Source of the DNA: Verrucomicrobiota bacterium | GTDB taxonomy: Bacteria; Verrucomicrobiota; Verrucomicrobiia; Limisphaerales; JADLHS01 | Assembly (NCBI GenBank): GCA_029573725.1 | Contig: JAKQDQ010000178.1 | Coordinates: 1-64,000 of the forward strand | Length of the DNA stretch: 64,000 bases | Direction of reading: 5' to 3' | Part shown: positions 33,660 to 42,205 of the stretch, one piece after another | How the letters are laid out: the number at the start of each line of letters is the position of its first letter | Numbering within the stretch: position 1 is the stretch's first letter | Notes under the pieces: generated by a model | The model's database searches: none | The model's input: only the letters and a program-made list of their open reading frames with translations | What the model was told of the DNA's origin: nothing | Program-made: the position numbers and the translations under genes

Positions 33660-34622
33660 ATGCGACAGTTTGCCACCATTGCTTCCAACGCGTTCATGGA
33701 ATTGATCCGGCAGCCGGTTTTTCTCCTGCTGACCACGGCGACGGCGGCATTTGAGATATTTCTGGCGACGCCGTATTACTTCGCGTTCGGGGACGAACCC
33801 AAGCTGGTCAAGAATTCGGTCCTGGCCGTGATGCTGCTTTCCGGGCTGTTGAGCGCCGTCTTGAGCGCCTCCGCCTCGGTGGCGCGCGAAATCCGCACCG
33901 GCACGGCACTGGCCGTGCTGGCCAAACCCATCAGCCGGACCCAGTTCATCCTCGCCAAATATCTCGGTTTGATCGCGGCGTTGAGCGTGGTGATCTACGT
34001 GAATCTGGTGGCCGCGCTGGTGGCGGGGCGAATGACCTTCGATGCTTATGGCGGCACGGACATCCCTGCGGTCCTGATTTTCGGGGCGGCCATTTTGGTG
34101 GCCTTTGCGCTGGGGGGGTTCAGCAATTTTTTTCTGAATCGCCCCTTCGTCAGCGACGCCGTGCTGGCACTGGTGGTTACCGTCACCCTGGGGGCCGCCG
34201 TCATTTTTGCCTTCACCCAGCAAACCCAGAGCCTGGGCGAGATGGCGCAGGTGGACTGGCGCATGGTGCCGGCCGGCGTATTGATCCTGTTCGCCGTGTG
34301 GATCATCGCCGCCGTGGCGCTGGCCTGCTCGACGCGGCTGGACACCCTGGCTTCGCTGGCCATTTGCACGGGAGTGTTTCTGATTGGGCTGATGTCTGAT
34401 TACCTGTTCGGCTTGCCCGCCGATCGGGGCGAATGGTGGGCAAGGATTCTTTACACCGTGGTGCCAAACTGGCAAAACTTCTGGCTGGCTGACGCGCTGG
34501 ATGCCGGGCGGAGCACCTTTCACTGGGGCTACGTGACCAAGGCGTTCATTTACGCGGCAAGCTACATTGGCGCCATGCTGGCGGTCGCCGTGGCCCTGTT
34601 TGAAGAACGGGAACTGAATTGA
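33660..34622 (+). CDS. ABC-2-type permease
   Basis: 320 residues, six or more membrane helices. The pattern includes SNAFMELIRQPVFLLLTTAT at the start, LSGLLSAVLSASASVAREIR then TGTALAVLAKPISRTQFILA, which is the ABC2_membrane_2 signature (amphipathic helix, R-E-x-xxG-T, L-xxP-I-SR-xxxxx-K), then GLIAALSVVIYVNLVAAL and a last helix at VTKAFIYAASYIGAMLAVAV. It pairs with the ABC ATPase at 40971 rather than with a neighbour, since no ATPase gene is adjacent. It is the first gene of the long plus-strand block containing the SPFH and P-type ATPase genes. Confidence 0.85.
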   Translation: MRQFATIASNAFMELIRQPVFLLLTTATAAFEIFLATPYYFAFGDEPKLVKNSVLAVMLLSGLLSAVLSASASVAREIRTGTALAVLAKPISRTQFILAKYLGLIAALSVVIYVNLVAALVAGRMTFDAYGGTDIPAVLIFGAAILVAFALGGFSNFFLNRPFVSDAVLALVVTVTLGAAVIFAFTQQTQSLGEMAQVDWRMVPAGVLILFAVWIIAAVALACSTRLDTLASLAICTGVFLIGLMSDYLFGLPADRGEWWARILYTVVPNWQNFWLADALDAGRSTFHWGYVTKAFIYAASYIGAMLAVAVALFEERELN

Positions 34623-34698
34623 GGGCGGTTCACCGGCCGCGAAAACCGGCCCGCCGCCAGAGGCGCACAGGATCGACAGATCAACCGACAACAAAATT

Positions 34699-36594
34699 GT
34701 GGATCGGCAGACTATACAACGGAATGGCCTGGTCAATTTTCTGACCTTGTTGCTGCTGGGCGGCGCCGTCTTCGCGGCCGGCCGCTATGCCAACGCGCTG
34801 ACCGGACAGGTGGCGGCGATTTTCTTCGGCATTGGCGCCTTGATCGCCTTCGTCAGCTGGTTCCAAATGCGGCTCGAAGCGCGGGAAGCCGCGGAGCAGC
34901 TGGAATTGGAGGAACTGGCCCGGACCAGGAGCCGTTCCGCCCTGTTCGAAAGCAAGGAAACCGCCTTTCTGCCGGCGCAACGCGCGCGTCAGACTTTCGA
35001 AAAATACTTCGTCACCGGCTTCATGGTGGTCCTGTTGCTGGTCGAGCTGACCGGCACCATCCTGCTGTGGCGCGGGTTGAACCGGGCGGATTACACCGGC
35101 GTGGACGCCGGGCGCGTGTTGGTGGCTTTGGGGCTGTTCGGGGGATTGGCCCTGATTTTGTTCATGCGCGGCCGATTTGCCGTCACGTTGGCGCGCCTGG
35201 AGAGCAACCGCCTGCTGCGACCCGCCGCCAACTTTGTGCTGCTCGGTGCGTACCTCTGCGCGGTCACCCTCCTGGCATTGCTGGGCGATAAAATTGATTT
35301 CCCGCGGGCGGATTTCGTCGGGGCGAAACTCTTCACCCTTCTCCTTGGCCTGCTCGCGCTGGAGCACCTGGTCACGCTGGTCCTGGAGCTCTATCGTCCC
35401 CGCCTGAAAAACCGGATCGCGCGTCCACTCTACGATTCGCGCCTGGTCGGGTTGCTGGCTCAACCGGAGGGTTTGGTAGCCACCGCCGCGCAAACCCTGG
35501 ATTACCAGTTCGGCTTCAAGGTTTCGGACACCTGGTTCTTTCGGGTCCTGAAGGAAAAACTGCCGGCCATTGTGCTGATTCAACTGGCCGCCCTCCTGCT
35601 GTCCTCCTGCTTCATTTTCATCGAAGCCGGCGAGGAGGCCGTGGTGGAGCGGTTCGGGAAACCGACGGCCAACGGTCGTGTGCTTGGACCGGGGGCGCAT
35701 CTGAAGTGGCCGTGGCCGATTGATGTGGTTTACCGGTACAACACCCAGCAAATTCAGACCCTGCGGATCGGCTCCACTCCCAAGGAGGAGGATGCGGAAC
35801 ACAAGGTCGTGCTCTGGAATGTTTCGCACGTCAAGGAGGAGGTGAATTACCTCGTCGCCAATCGCAGCGTCCGCGACACTCCGGCCGCCCCGGCCGGTCC
35901 GGATCACAAGAAAGTTCCGCCCGTCAGCCTGCTGACCACCAGCATTCCGATCCAGTACCAGATCACCAACATCACCGAGTGGATCTACGGTCACGAAAGC
36001 AGTTCCAACGCGTTGCTCAACGTGGCCACCCGCGAAGTGGTGCGTTTCCTCGTCAGCGTGGACACCACCGAACTGATGTCCACCAAACGCGAGGCCTCGG
36101 CGCACACCCTGGCGCGACGCATCCAGGCCGCGGCCACCCAGCGCGCGCTCGGAGTCAAAATCCTGCATGTCGGCCTGCAGGATGTCCATCCCCCGGTCAA
36201 GGTGGCGCCGGAATATCAAAAAGTGGTCGCCGCCATCCAGCAGAAGCAGGCGAAGATTGTGGCCGCTGAAGGTGACGCGATCATGACCAATGCCTGGGCC
36301 GGCGCCCAGGCCACCGTCATCACGAACACTGCCGAAGCCGACCGGCTGAACCAGGAGCTGATCACCACCGCGCGCGCGGCGGCCTTCACCAACCAGATTC
36401 CCGCGTTCCGGGCCGCGCCCTCGGTGTATAAACAACGCCTCTACGCCCAGGCATTTCCGCGCGCCACGGCGGAAGCCCGCAAATACCTTCTGGTCACAAC
36501 CAACACCGACAACGTCATCATCTTTGACCTGCAACACAGCGCCGTGGACAACATGATCCAGCAACAGGCGGAAGCCATTTTGAACTCCAAATAA
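34699..36594 (+). CDS. SPFH/Band 7 protein with an extra N-terminal membrane domain (HflK-like)
   Basis: 631 residues. Six or seven membrane segments occupy residues ~10-310 (FLTLLLLGGAVFAAGRYAN, FGIGALIAFVSWF, YFVTGFMVVLLLVELTG, LVALGLFGGLALILFM, FVLLGAYLCAVTLLALL, IVLIQLAALLLSSCF). The SPFH domain starts at GEEAVVERFGKPTANGRVLG and PGAHLKWPWPIDVVYRYNTQ, followed by SIPIQYQITNITEWIYGHES, REVVRFLVSVDTTELM and a coiled region (YQKVVAAIQQKQAKIVAAEG). HflK proteins normally have a single anchor, so the N-terminal polytopic extension is unusual. The start is GTG 34699; no in-frame ATG is near. It lies 76 bases after the permease gene. Confidence 0.85.
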   Translation: MDRQTIQRNGLVNFLTLLLLGGAVFAAGRYANALTGQVAAIFFGIGALIAFVSWFQMRLEAREAAEQLELEELARTRSRSALFESKETAFLPAQRARQTFEKYFVTGFMVVLLLVELTGTILLWRGLNRADYTGVDAGRVLVALGLFGGLALILFMRGRFAVTLARLESNRLLRPAANFVLLGAYLCAVTLLALLGDKIDFPRADFVGAKLFTLLLGLLALEHLVTLVLELYRPRLKNRIARPLYDSRLVGLLAQPEGLVATAAQTLDYQFGFKVSDTWFFRVLKEKLPAIVLIQLAALLLSSCFIFIEAGEEAVVERFGKPTANGRVLGPGAHLKWPWPIDVVYRYNTQQIQTLRIGSTPKEEDAEHKVVLWNVSHVKEEVNYLVANRSVRDTPAAPAGPDHKKVPPVSLLTTSIPIQYQITNITEWIYGHESSSNALLNVATREVVRFLVSVDTTELMSTKREASAHTLARRIQAAATQRALGVKILHVGLQDVHPPVKVAPEYQKVVAAIQQKQAKIVAAEGDAIMTNAWAGAQATVITNTAEADRLNQELITTARAAAFTNQIPAFRAAPSVYKQRLYAQAFPRATAEARKYLLVTTNTDNVIIFDLQHSAVDNMIQQQAEAILNSK

Positions 36595-36613
36595 ACCGTC
36601 GTCCCATTCCTGC

Positions 36614-37519
36614 ATGAAAAAAAATCCCCTCACCATCATCGTCAGCCTCGTGCTGGCCCTGATTTTTGTGATGGTCCTGTTTGTGTTCCAGGTGCGCCAG
36701 TCCGAGGTCGCGGTCGTGACCCGCTTCGGCAAACCGGTCAAGACCTACACCCAGCCCGGATTCAAATTCAAACTGCCGCCCGGCATTGAAACCGTTTACA
36801 AGCTGGACCAGCGCATTCAAAATTTCGAGGACACCTTCAGCGAAGGCTACACCGCCGACGGCAACAACCTGATGAGCAGTGTGTACGTCGGCTGGCGCAT
36901 TGCCGACGCGCAGGCCTTTTTCCCGAAATTCAAGAACGGGTCGGTGAAGGAGGCCGAACGCAACCTACGCGACATCGTCATCTCGGCCAAAACGGCCGTC
37001 GTGGGCAGCCACCCGCTCAGCGACTTCGTCAACGCCCATGACCAGAACTTGAAATTTGATGCCATCGAACAGGAGATCCGCGCGCTTGTTCAGGAAAAGG
37101 CGGCGGCCAACAATTCCGGCATCCAGATCGAATACCTCGGCATCAAACGGCTCGGACTGCCCGAAAGCGTGACCGAGTCGGTCTTTGCCCTGATGACGGC
37201 GGATCGCCAAAAGCTCGCCGGCCAATACAACGAGGAGGGCGCGGCGGAAGCCCGTAAAATCCGCTCGGCCGCCGATCGTGAGGCCGCCCAGCAAATCTCA
37301 ATTGCCGAAGGCGAGGCCCGCCGCATCCGGGGTGAGGGCGACGCCGCCGCCGCCAGGGTTTATCCGGTGTTTGAGCAGGCGCCCGAGCTGGCCAAGTTTC
37401 TCCTGGACCTTGAAGCGCTCGAAGCCGCGTTGAAGGAGCGTTCGATTCTGATTTTTGACTCCCGCACGGCCCCCTTTAACCTGCTGACCGAAAGCCTCAC
37501 CAACTCGGTTTCCCGTTGA
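36614..37519 (+). CDS. hflC: SPFH/Band 7 protein, HflC-like
   Basis: 301 residues. Anchor at IIVSLVLALIFVMVLFVFQV, then the SPFH domain QSEVAVVTRFGKPVKTYTQP, GFKFKLPPGIETVYKLDQRI and SVYVGWRIADAQAFFPKF. The HflC-specific part includes GIQIEYLGIKRLGLPESVTE and SVFALMTADRQKLAGQYNEE, then GAAEARKIRSAADREAAQQI. In E. coli HflC with HflK encloses FtsH and modulates membrane proteolysis. Here it sits between two HflK-like genes, so it may form a mixed assembly with both. The ATG at 36614 follows the previous stop by 19 bases. Confidence 0.9.
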   Translation: MKKNPLTIIVSLVLALIFVMVLFVFQVRQSEVAVVTRFGKPVKTYTQPGFKFKLPPGIETVYKLDQRIQNFEDTFSEGYTADGNNLMSSVYVGWRIADAQAFFPKFKNGSVKEAERNLRDIVISAKTAVVGSHPLSDFVNAHDQNLKFDAIEQEIRALVQEKAAANNSGIQIEYLGIKRLGLPESVTESVFALMTADRQKLAGQYNEEGAAEARKIRSAADREAAQQISIAEGEARRIRGEGDAAAARVYPVFEQAPELAKFLLDLEALEAALKERSILIFDSRTAPFNLLTESLTNSVSR

Positions 37520-37522
37520 GTT

Positions 37523-38629
37523 ATGGCCGCGAAAGCACCTGTCCCCCCTCCGCCCCCCGCGCAGCCGATTGACGCCGGCGCGCAGGCGCTGGCCGATGCG
37601 TTGCACAGCAGCTTCGGCATCGTGAAGTTCGTGATGCTGCTGTTGTTCCTCGCCTTTCTCTTCTCGGGTTTCTTCACCGTGGGCCCCCGCGAGCAGGCCA
37701 TTCTGCTGCGCTTCGGCAAACCGCAGGGCGAAGGGGACAAGGTTCTGTTGGGGCCGGGCATCCATTTCGGCCTGCCCTATCCGATTGACGAAGTGGTGCG
37801 GATTCCGATCACTGAGGTGCAGGAGGTCCGCTCGCGCACCCACTGGTTTTTCCAGACGCCAGTGCAGGAAGCGCAGGGGGAAATTCCGTTCGCGGGCCCG
37901 ACCTTGAATCCGGAGGTGGACGGTTATGTTCTGACCGGCGACGGCAACATTCTGCACACCAAGGCGGTCCTGCGCTACCGCATCGAGGACCCGGTGCGCT
38001 GCGTCTTTGAGTTTTCCTCCGGCGGCGACCAGGCCTATGGTCTGAATGGGTTGTCCAATGCCGTGTTGAATGTCCTGGACAACGCCCTGGTTTACGCCGC
38101 CGCGCAGAGCCGCGTGGATCAGGCCCTGTTTGAACGCACCGCCTTCCAGGATGCCGTGCAACGGCGGGTCAACCAGTTGGTGCAGGCCGAGCAATTGGGC
38201 ATCGCCGTGGAGCAATGTGTGGTGGAAACGCGCCAGCCGCGCCAGTTGGACACCGCCTTTGCCAATGTCACCACCGCCGGCCAGAAAGCCCGCCAGGCGC
38301 TCACCGAAGCGTTGACGTATCGCGACAAGAAGCTCAACGAGGCCGCCGGAGAAGCGGCGGCGCGCCGTAACACTGCCCAGGCCGAACGTAACGACATGCT
38401 GGCCAAACTCAACGGGGATGCCAAAACCTTCCAGGAAGTGCTGCCACGCTACCGGGCCAATCCGGCGCTGTTTCGACAGCAACGCCTGGCCGAAACCCTC
38501 GGCCGCGCCCTCGCCGGAGTGGATTACAAGATGTATCTGCCCTCCCATCCCGACGGCCGGCCGCTGGAACTGCGCTTGAACCTGAACCGCGCCCCCGTCA
38601 AATCCAAGCCCGAATCCCCCCAGCCTTGA
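37523..38629 (+). CDS. SPFH/Band 7 protein, HflK-like, with Pro-rich N-terminus
   Basis: 368 residues. The Pro-rich start (AAKAPVPPPPPAQPIDAGAQ) is typical of cytoplasmic HflK tails. One membrane helix follows (FVMLLLFLAFLFSGFFTVGP), then REQAILLRFGKPQGEGDKVL, LGPGIHFGLPYPIDEVVRIP, GDGNILHTKAVLRYRIEDPV and a long helical C-terminus (ALTYRDKKLNEAAGEAAARR then NTAQAERNDMLAKLNGDAKT). The gap to the HflC-like gene is only 3 bases. The three SPFH genes in a row, each distinct, suggest a hetero-oligomeric membrane ring. I infer, but cannot show, that it serves the ABC or P-type transporters of the same operon. Confidence 0.88.
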   Translation: MAAKAPVPPPPPAQPIDAGAQALADALHSSFGIVKFVMLLLFLAFLFSGFFTVGPREQAILLRFGKPQGEGDKVLLGPGIHFGLPYPIDEVVRIPITEVQEVRSRTHWFFQTPVQEAQGEIPFAGPTLNPEVDGYVLTGDGNILHTKAVLRYRIEDPVRCVFEFSSGGDQAYGLNGLSNAVLNVLDNALVYAAAQSRVDQALFERTAFQDAVQRRVNQLVQAEQLGIAVEQCVVETRQPRQLDTAFANVTTAGQKARQALTEALTYRDKKLNEAAGEAAARRNTAQAERNDMLAKLNGDAKTFQEVLPRYRANPALFRQQRLAETLGRALAGVDYKMYLPSHPDGRPLELRLNLNRAPVKSKPESPQP

Positions 38630-38658
38630 ACCGGAAACTCCGCTAACTTATCTGGCGT

Positions 38659-40683
38659 ATGCAAGTCACCTCCCTGCTCAGTCGCGAAGAAACCGGTCCG
38701 CACCATCACTCCGGGGACGGCTGCGGGTGCGGTCACGACCACGAACACAGCAACGTCGGGCTGACGTGGATGCTGTTTGGCTTGGTCTTTGTCATCAACG
38801 CATTCATTGTGGACTGGGTGTTCACCGGGGCGCATGTCGTCGCCGGGGCCAGCGCCATGGTGGGCGCGATCATTCTCGGTTACCCGATCATGGTGACCGC
38901 CATCCAGGATTTGCGCAAAGGCCGGTTGAGCATCAACGAGCTGGTCGCCATTGCGGTCCTGGCCGCATTTGCCTCCGGAGACTACAAAACTGCGGGTGTC
39001 GTTGCCTTCTTCATGCTGCTGGGCGAGGTGATTGAAACCCACACCGCGGAAGGCGCGCGCGCCTCCATTGAATCGCTCATCAAGCTCACGCCCACCAAGG
39101 CGCGCCGCCTCCGGGCGGACCAGTCCGAGGAGGAAGTGGCGGCCAGCGAACTGGCCGTGGGCGACGTCATTCGTGTCCGGCCCGGAGACAACGTGGCGGC
39201 CGACGGCGTCATTCTCAGCGGACAGGGTTCGTTCAACCAGGCCACGATCACCGGCGAATCGCTGCCCGTGGACAAAAAAGCCGGCGACGAAGTCTTTGCC
39301 GGCACCATGAATCTCACCGGGGTGCTGGAAATCAAAGTAAACCGCGCCGGGCAGGACACCACGCTGGGGCGGGTGCGCGAGCTGATTCTGGCGGCCGAAA
39401 AGACCAAGCTGCCCATCATGAAAATCGTGGATCAATACATGGCGTTTTACACGCCGCTGGTATTGGTCATTGGCGCGCTGGTCTGGGCATTCACCCGGGA
39501 TCTGGACCGCGTGATCGCCGTGCTGGTGGTTTCCTGCCCCTGCGCGTTCATTCTGGCCACCCCCACGGCCATGGTCGCGGCGCTCTCCGCCGCCGCACGA
39601 CTGGGCATCCTGATCAAGAACGTCGCCGACATCGAGGCCGCCGCCAAAATCAACGCCTTCGTTTTCGACAAGACCGGCACGCTCACGACGGGCGAACTGG
39701 CCGTCAGCCGGCTCAATCCGTTGGCCGACGTGAAACCGGCGGAACTGCTGCGCATCGCGACGAGCGCGGAAAAGTACAGCAACCACCCGACGGCCAAGGC
39801 ACTGGCGAAGCTCGCCACCGAGGCCGGCGTGCCGCTCGTGGAACCGCAAAATTTCGCAGAAACCGCCGGCCGCGGCGTCAAAGCCGACATCGGTGGTGCC
39901 CGGGTGCTGGTCGGACGCGCTCAATGGCTCACGGATAACGGCATCAACGGGGAGTTTGAAAAATCGGTGGACCTGAACATCACGGAAGGTTGGAGCCTGA
40001 TTTTCGTCGCCCGGGAGGGCAGGTGCATTGGCTGGATCGGCCTGCAGGATCAAACCCGGGCCGAGGCCCGCGAGGTGTTGAGTGATTTACGCGAATTCGG
40101 GGTGCGCCGCATCGCCATGGTTTCCGGTGATCGTCAGCCCGTGGCGGCGCGGGTGGCGGCGGAAATCGGCTGCGAGGAAGCGCAGGGCGACTGTCTCCCG
40201 CAGAACAAGGTGGATTTCGTCCGCAGCGTCAAATCGAAAGGCTACAAGGTGGCGGTGGTCGGCGATGGCGTGAATGACGCGCCCGCGCTGGCGGCCGGCG
40301 ACATGGGCATCGCGATGGGCGCCGCGGGCAGCGAAGTGGCGATCCACAGTGCCACCATTGCGCTGATGAACAACGACCTGCGCCGCCTGCCGTTCCTGGT
40401 CAAGTTGTCCCAGAGCACCCGCGCCGTCATCAACCAGAACTTTCTCTTTGGCGTGCTGTTCATCATCAGCGGCTTGAGCGCCGCCGCCTTTGGCTGGCTG
40501 ACGCCCATCGTGGCCGCCATCCTGCATAACGTTGGCTCGTTGATCGTGATTTTTAACAGCGCACGACTGGTCCGCAAAGGCGAAGAACTGGAACATTATC
40601 ACCCGGCCCCCGGACCGGCCGGCCGCGGCCGGCCGGATGCGCCCGCGGCGACGCCGGAGCAACTTACGCCCGCGGCGGCTTGA
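38659..40683 (+). CDS. P1B-type heavy-metal-translocating ATPase with His/Cys-rich N-terminus
   Basis: 674 residues. There is no HMA domain; instead the N-terminus has HHHSGDGCGCGHDHEH, an evident metal-binding tail. Core motifs: GDVIRVRPGDNVAADGVILS, TGESLPVDKKAGDEV, the ion-path VVSCPCAFILATPTAM (CPC), the phosphorylation site FDKTGTLTTGEL, the HP-type YSNHPTAKALAKL, and VVGDGVNDAPALAAGDMGIA. The last membrane helix reads LHNVGSLIVIFNSARL, lacking the Asp of typical Zn/Cd pumps and the MxxS of Cu pumps, so the metal is open (Cu or Zn group). It follows three SPFH genes by 29 bases in the same direction. Confidence 0.93.
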   Translation: MQVTSLLSREETGPHHHSGDGCGCGHDHEHSNVGLTWMLFGLVFVINAFIVDWVFTGAHVVAGASAMVGAIILGYPIMVTAIQDLRKGRLSINELVAIAVLAAFASGDYKTAGVVAFFMLLGEVIETHTAEGARASIESLIKLTPTKARRLRADQSEEEVAASELAVGDVIRVRPGDNVAADGVILSGQGSFNQATITGESLPVDKKAGDEVFAGTMNLTGVLEIKVNRAGQDTTLGRVRELILAAEKTKLPIMKIVDQYMAFYTPLVLVIGALVWAFTRDLDRVIAVLVVSCPCAFILATPTAMVAALSAAARLGILIKNVADIEAAAKINAFVFDKTGTLTTGELAVSRLNPLADVKPAELLRIATSAEKYSNHPTAKALAKLATEAGVPLVEPQNFAETAGRGVKADIGGARVLVGRAQWLTDNGINGEFEKSVDLNITEGWSLIFVAREGRCIGWIGLQDQTRAEAREVLSDLREFGVRRIAMVSGDRQPVAARVAAEIGCEEAQGDCLPQNKVDFVRSVKSKGYKVAVVGDGVNDAPALAAGDMGIAMGAAGSEVAIHSATIALMNNDLRRLPFLVKLSQSTRAVINQNFLFGVLFIISGLSAAAFGWLTPIVAAILHNVGSLIVIFNSARLVRKGEELEHYHPAPGPAGRGRPDAPAATPEQLTPAAA

Positions 40684-40970
40684 TTGGACCGCCGCACCGC
40701 GGTGCGAACCCGGTTGATTCGCCCCGGCCCGATGCCGCCAGAAACAAAATCATTTACGACGCAAACAACTTGACGAGTGTCGAAAACCGTGGCGGCACGC
40801 GGCTTCGGCCAGCGCCGGACCGCCGGCTTGGAGCGGTTAACGAACCGGCGCCGCAATCAAGGCCGCGGGCAGGCCGGATTAAAGATTGCGGCCGGATTCG
40901 AAGCCGCGGAGGAAATTTAAAATGATGAACCGTATGACTGGTCCGCAACGACTGAAACCGGAATGATGCC

Positions 40971-42197
40971 ATGGCTGCGCCTGCCTCCTCCCCCTCCTCT
41001 GCCCCCGCGCCCGTACCCGCCTCACCGGAGGTGGTGGTGTCGGTTCGCGGTCTGACCAAGGTCTTCAAGGATTTTTGGGGCCGGCCCCGGGCGCGCGCCG
41101 TGGATAACGTGGACTTCGACGTAAGGCGCGGGGAGGTGTTTGGATTGCTCGGGCCGAACGGCTCGGGAAAATCCACCACGGTCAAGATGCTGCTTGGGCT
41201 GCTGTATCCCACCAGGGGGCAGATCGCCGTTTTCGGTGAATCGCCGCGGCATGTCCAGACCAAGGCGCGCATCGGTTATCTGCCCGAGGAATCCTACCTC
41301 TACCGCTATCTTGATTCCCGTGAAACCCTGAATTTTTTCGGCAACCTGTTTCATCTGGAGCGCAATGACCGCGACCAGCGCGCGGAGCAGCTGCTCGCCA
41401 TGGTCGGCCTGGACCAGACCCGCACGCGCACGGTGGGTGAATTTTCCAAGGGCATGCAGCGGCGCATTGGTCTGGCGCAGGCGCTGATCAATGACCCCGA
41501 CCTCGTGATTCTGGACGAGCCCACGGCCGGCCTGGACCCCATTGGCTGTCGCGAGATCAAGGATTTGATCATCGCCCTCGCCAAACGCGGCAAAACGGTC
41601 ATCCTCAGCAGCCACCTGTTGTCCGACGTCGAGGATGTTTGCGATCGCGTGGTGATTTACTACGGCGGCAAAATTCAGGCGCTCGGCACGCTGCGGGAAC
41701 TGCTGGCCAAACCCGACACCCTGCGCATCACCACCCCGGTGCTGCCGCGCCCCACCCTGGAACGTGTGCTCGAGTTGATCCGCAAAGACGCCGGCGGGGG
41801 CGAAGTGCGGGTGGACAATCCCACGCAAAATCTCGAAAGCTATTTTCTTGAAGTCGTGGAGCAGGCAAAACGGGCGGCCCAACCGACCAGCGGCGCCCAG
41901 TCCGGCGCGCAGGTGGCGGAATATCTGCGGGCCGGGGTCGAAACCACCCCGACTCCGGACAAGCTGCTGGAGAAACTCACCCTGCCCGCCGCTCCCGCGA
42001 CCGCGGCCGCCCCCCCGCCCTCCGCCCCGGCGGTTGTGGATGAACAGAAGCTGGAATCATTGACGCGGGCGGAGCCGCCCCGTGCAGAACAACCCGCCAC
42101 CACGGCGGCCGCCGCGGCGGCGGCTGATCTGGCGCAGGCGGACGCAAAACTTTCCTCCCTGCTGGGGCCAAAGGAAAACGATCCCGGCCAACCCTGA
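40971..42197 (+). CDS. ABC transporter ATP-binding protein with long Ala/Pro-rich tail
   Basis: 408 residues. VRGLTKVFKDFWGRPRARAV, Walker A GLLGPNGSGKSTTVKMLLGL, Q-loop region IGYLPEESYLYRYLDSRETL, signature FSKGMQRRIGLAQALINDPD, Walker B LVILDEPTAGLDPIGCREIK and the H-loop VILSSHLLSDVEDVCD are all complete, so it should hydrolyse ATP. The ATPase ends around residue 300. The last ~100 residues are Ala/Pro/Thr-rich (APATAAAPPPSAPAVVD and TTAAAAAAADLAQADAKLSS), which is unusual. It is followed 8 bases later by an ABC-2 permease, its likely partner, and probably also serves the permease at 33660. Confidence 0.93.
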   Translation: MAAPASSPSSAPAPVPASPEVVVSVRGLTKVFKDFWGRPRARAVDNVDFDVRRGEVFGLLGPNGSGKSTTVKMLLGLLYPTRGQIAVFGESPRHVQTKARIGYLPEESYLYRYLDSRETLNFFGNLFHLERNDRDQRAEQLLAMVGLDQTRTRTVGEFSKGMQRRIGLAQALINDPDLVILDEPTAGLDPIGCREIKDLIIALAKRGKTVILSSHLLSDVEDVCDRVVIYYGGKIQALGTLRELLAKPDTLRITTPVLPRPTLERVLELIRKDAGGGEVRVDNPTQNLESYFLEVVEQAKRAAQPTSGAQSGAQVAEYLRAGVETTPTPDKLLEKLTLPAAPATAAAPPPSAPAVVDEQKLESLTRAEPPRAEQPATTAAAAAAADLAQADAKLSSLLGPKENDPGQP

Positions 42198-42205
42198 GCA
42201 CCGGC

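Noticed and set aside
34681-36741. 686-codon minus-strand open frame
   Set aside because: It lies antisense to the SPFH gene and has low-complexity Gln/Arg/Gly content and no motif; the plus strand has clear SPFH motifs.
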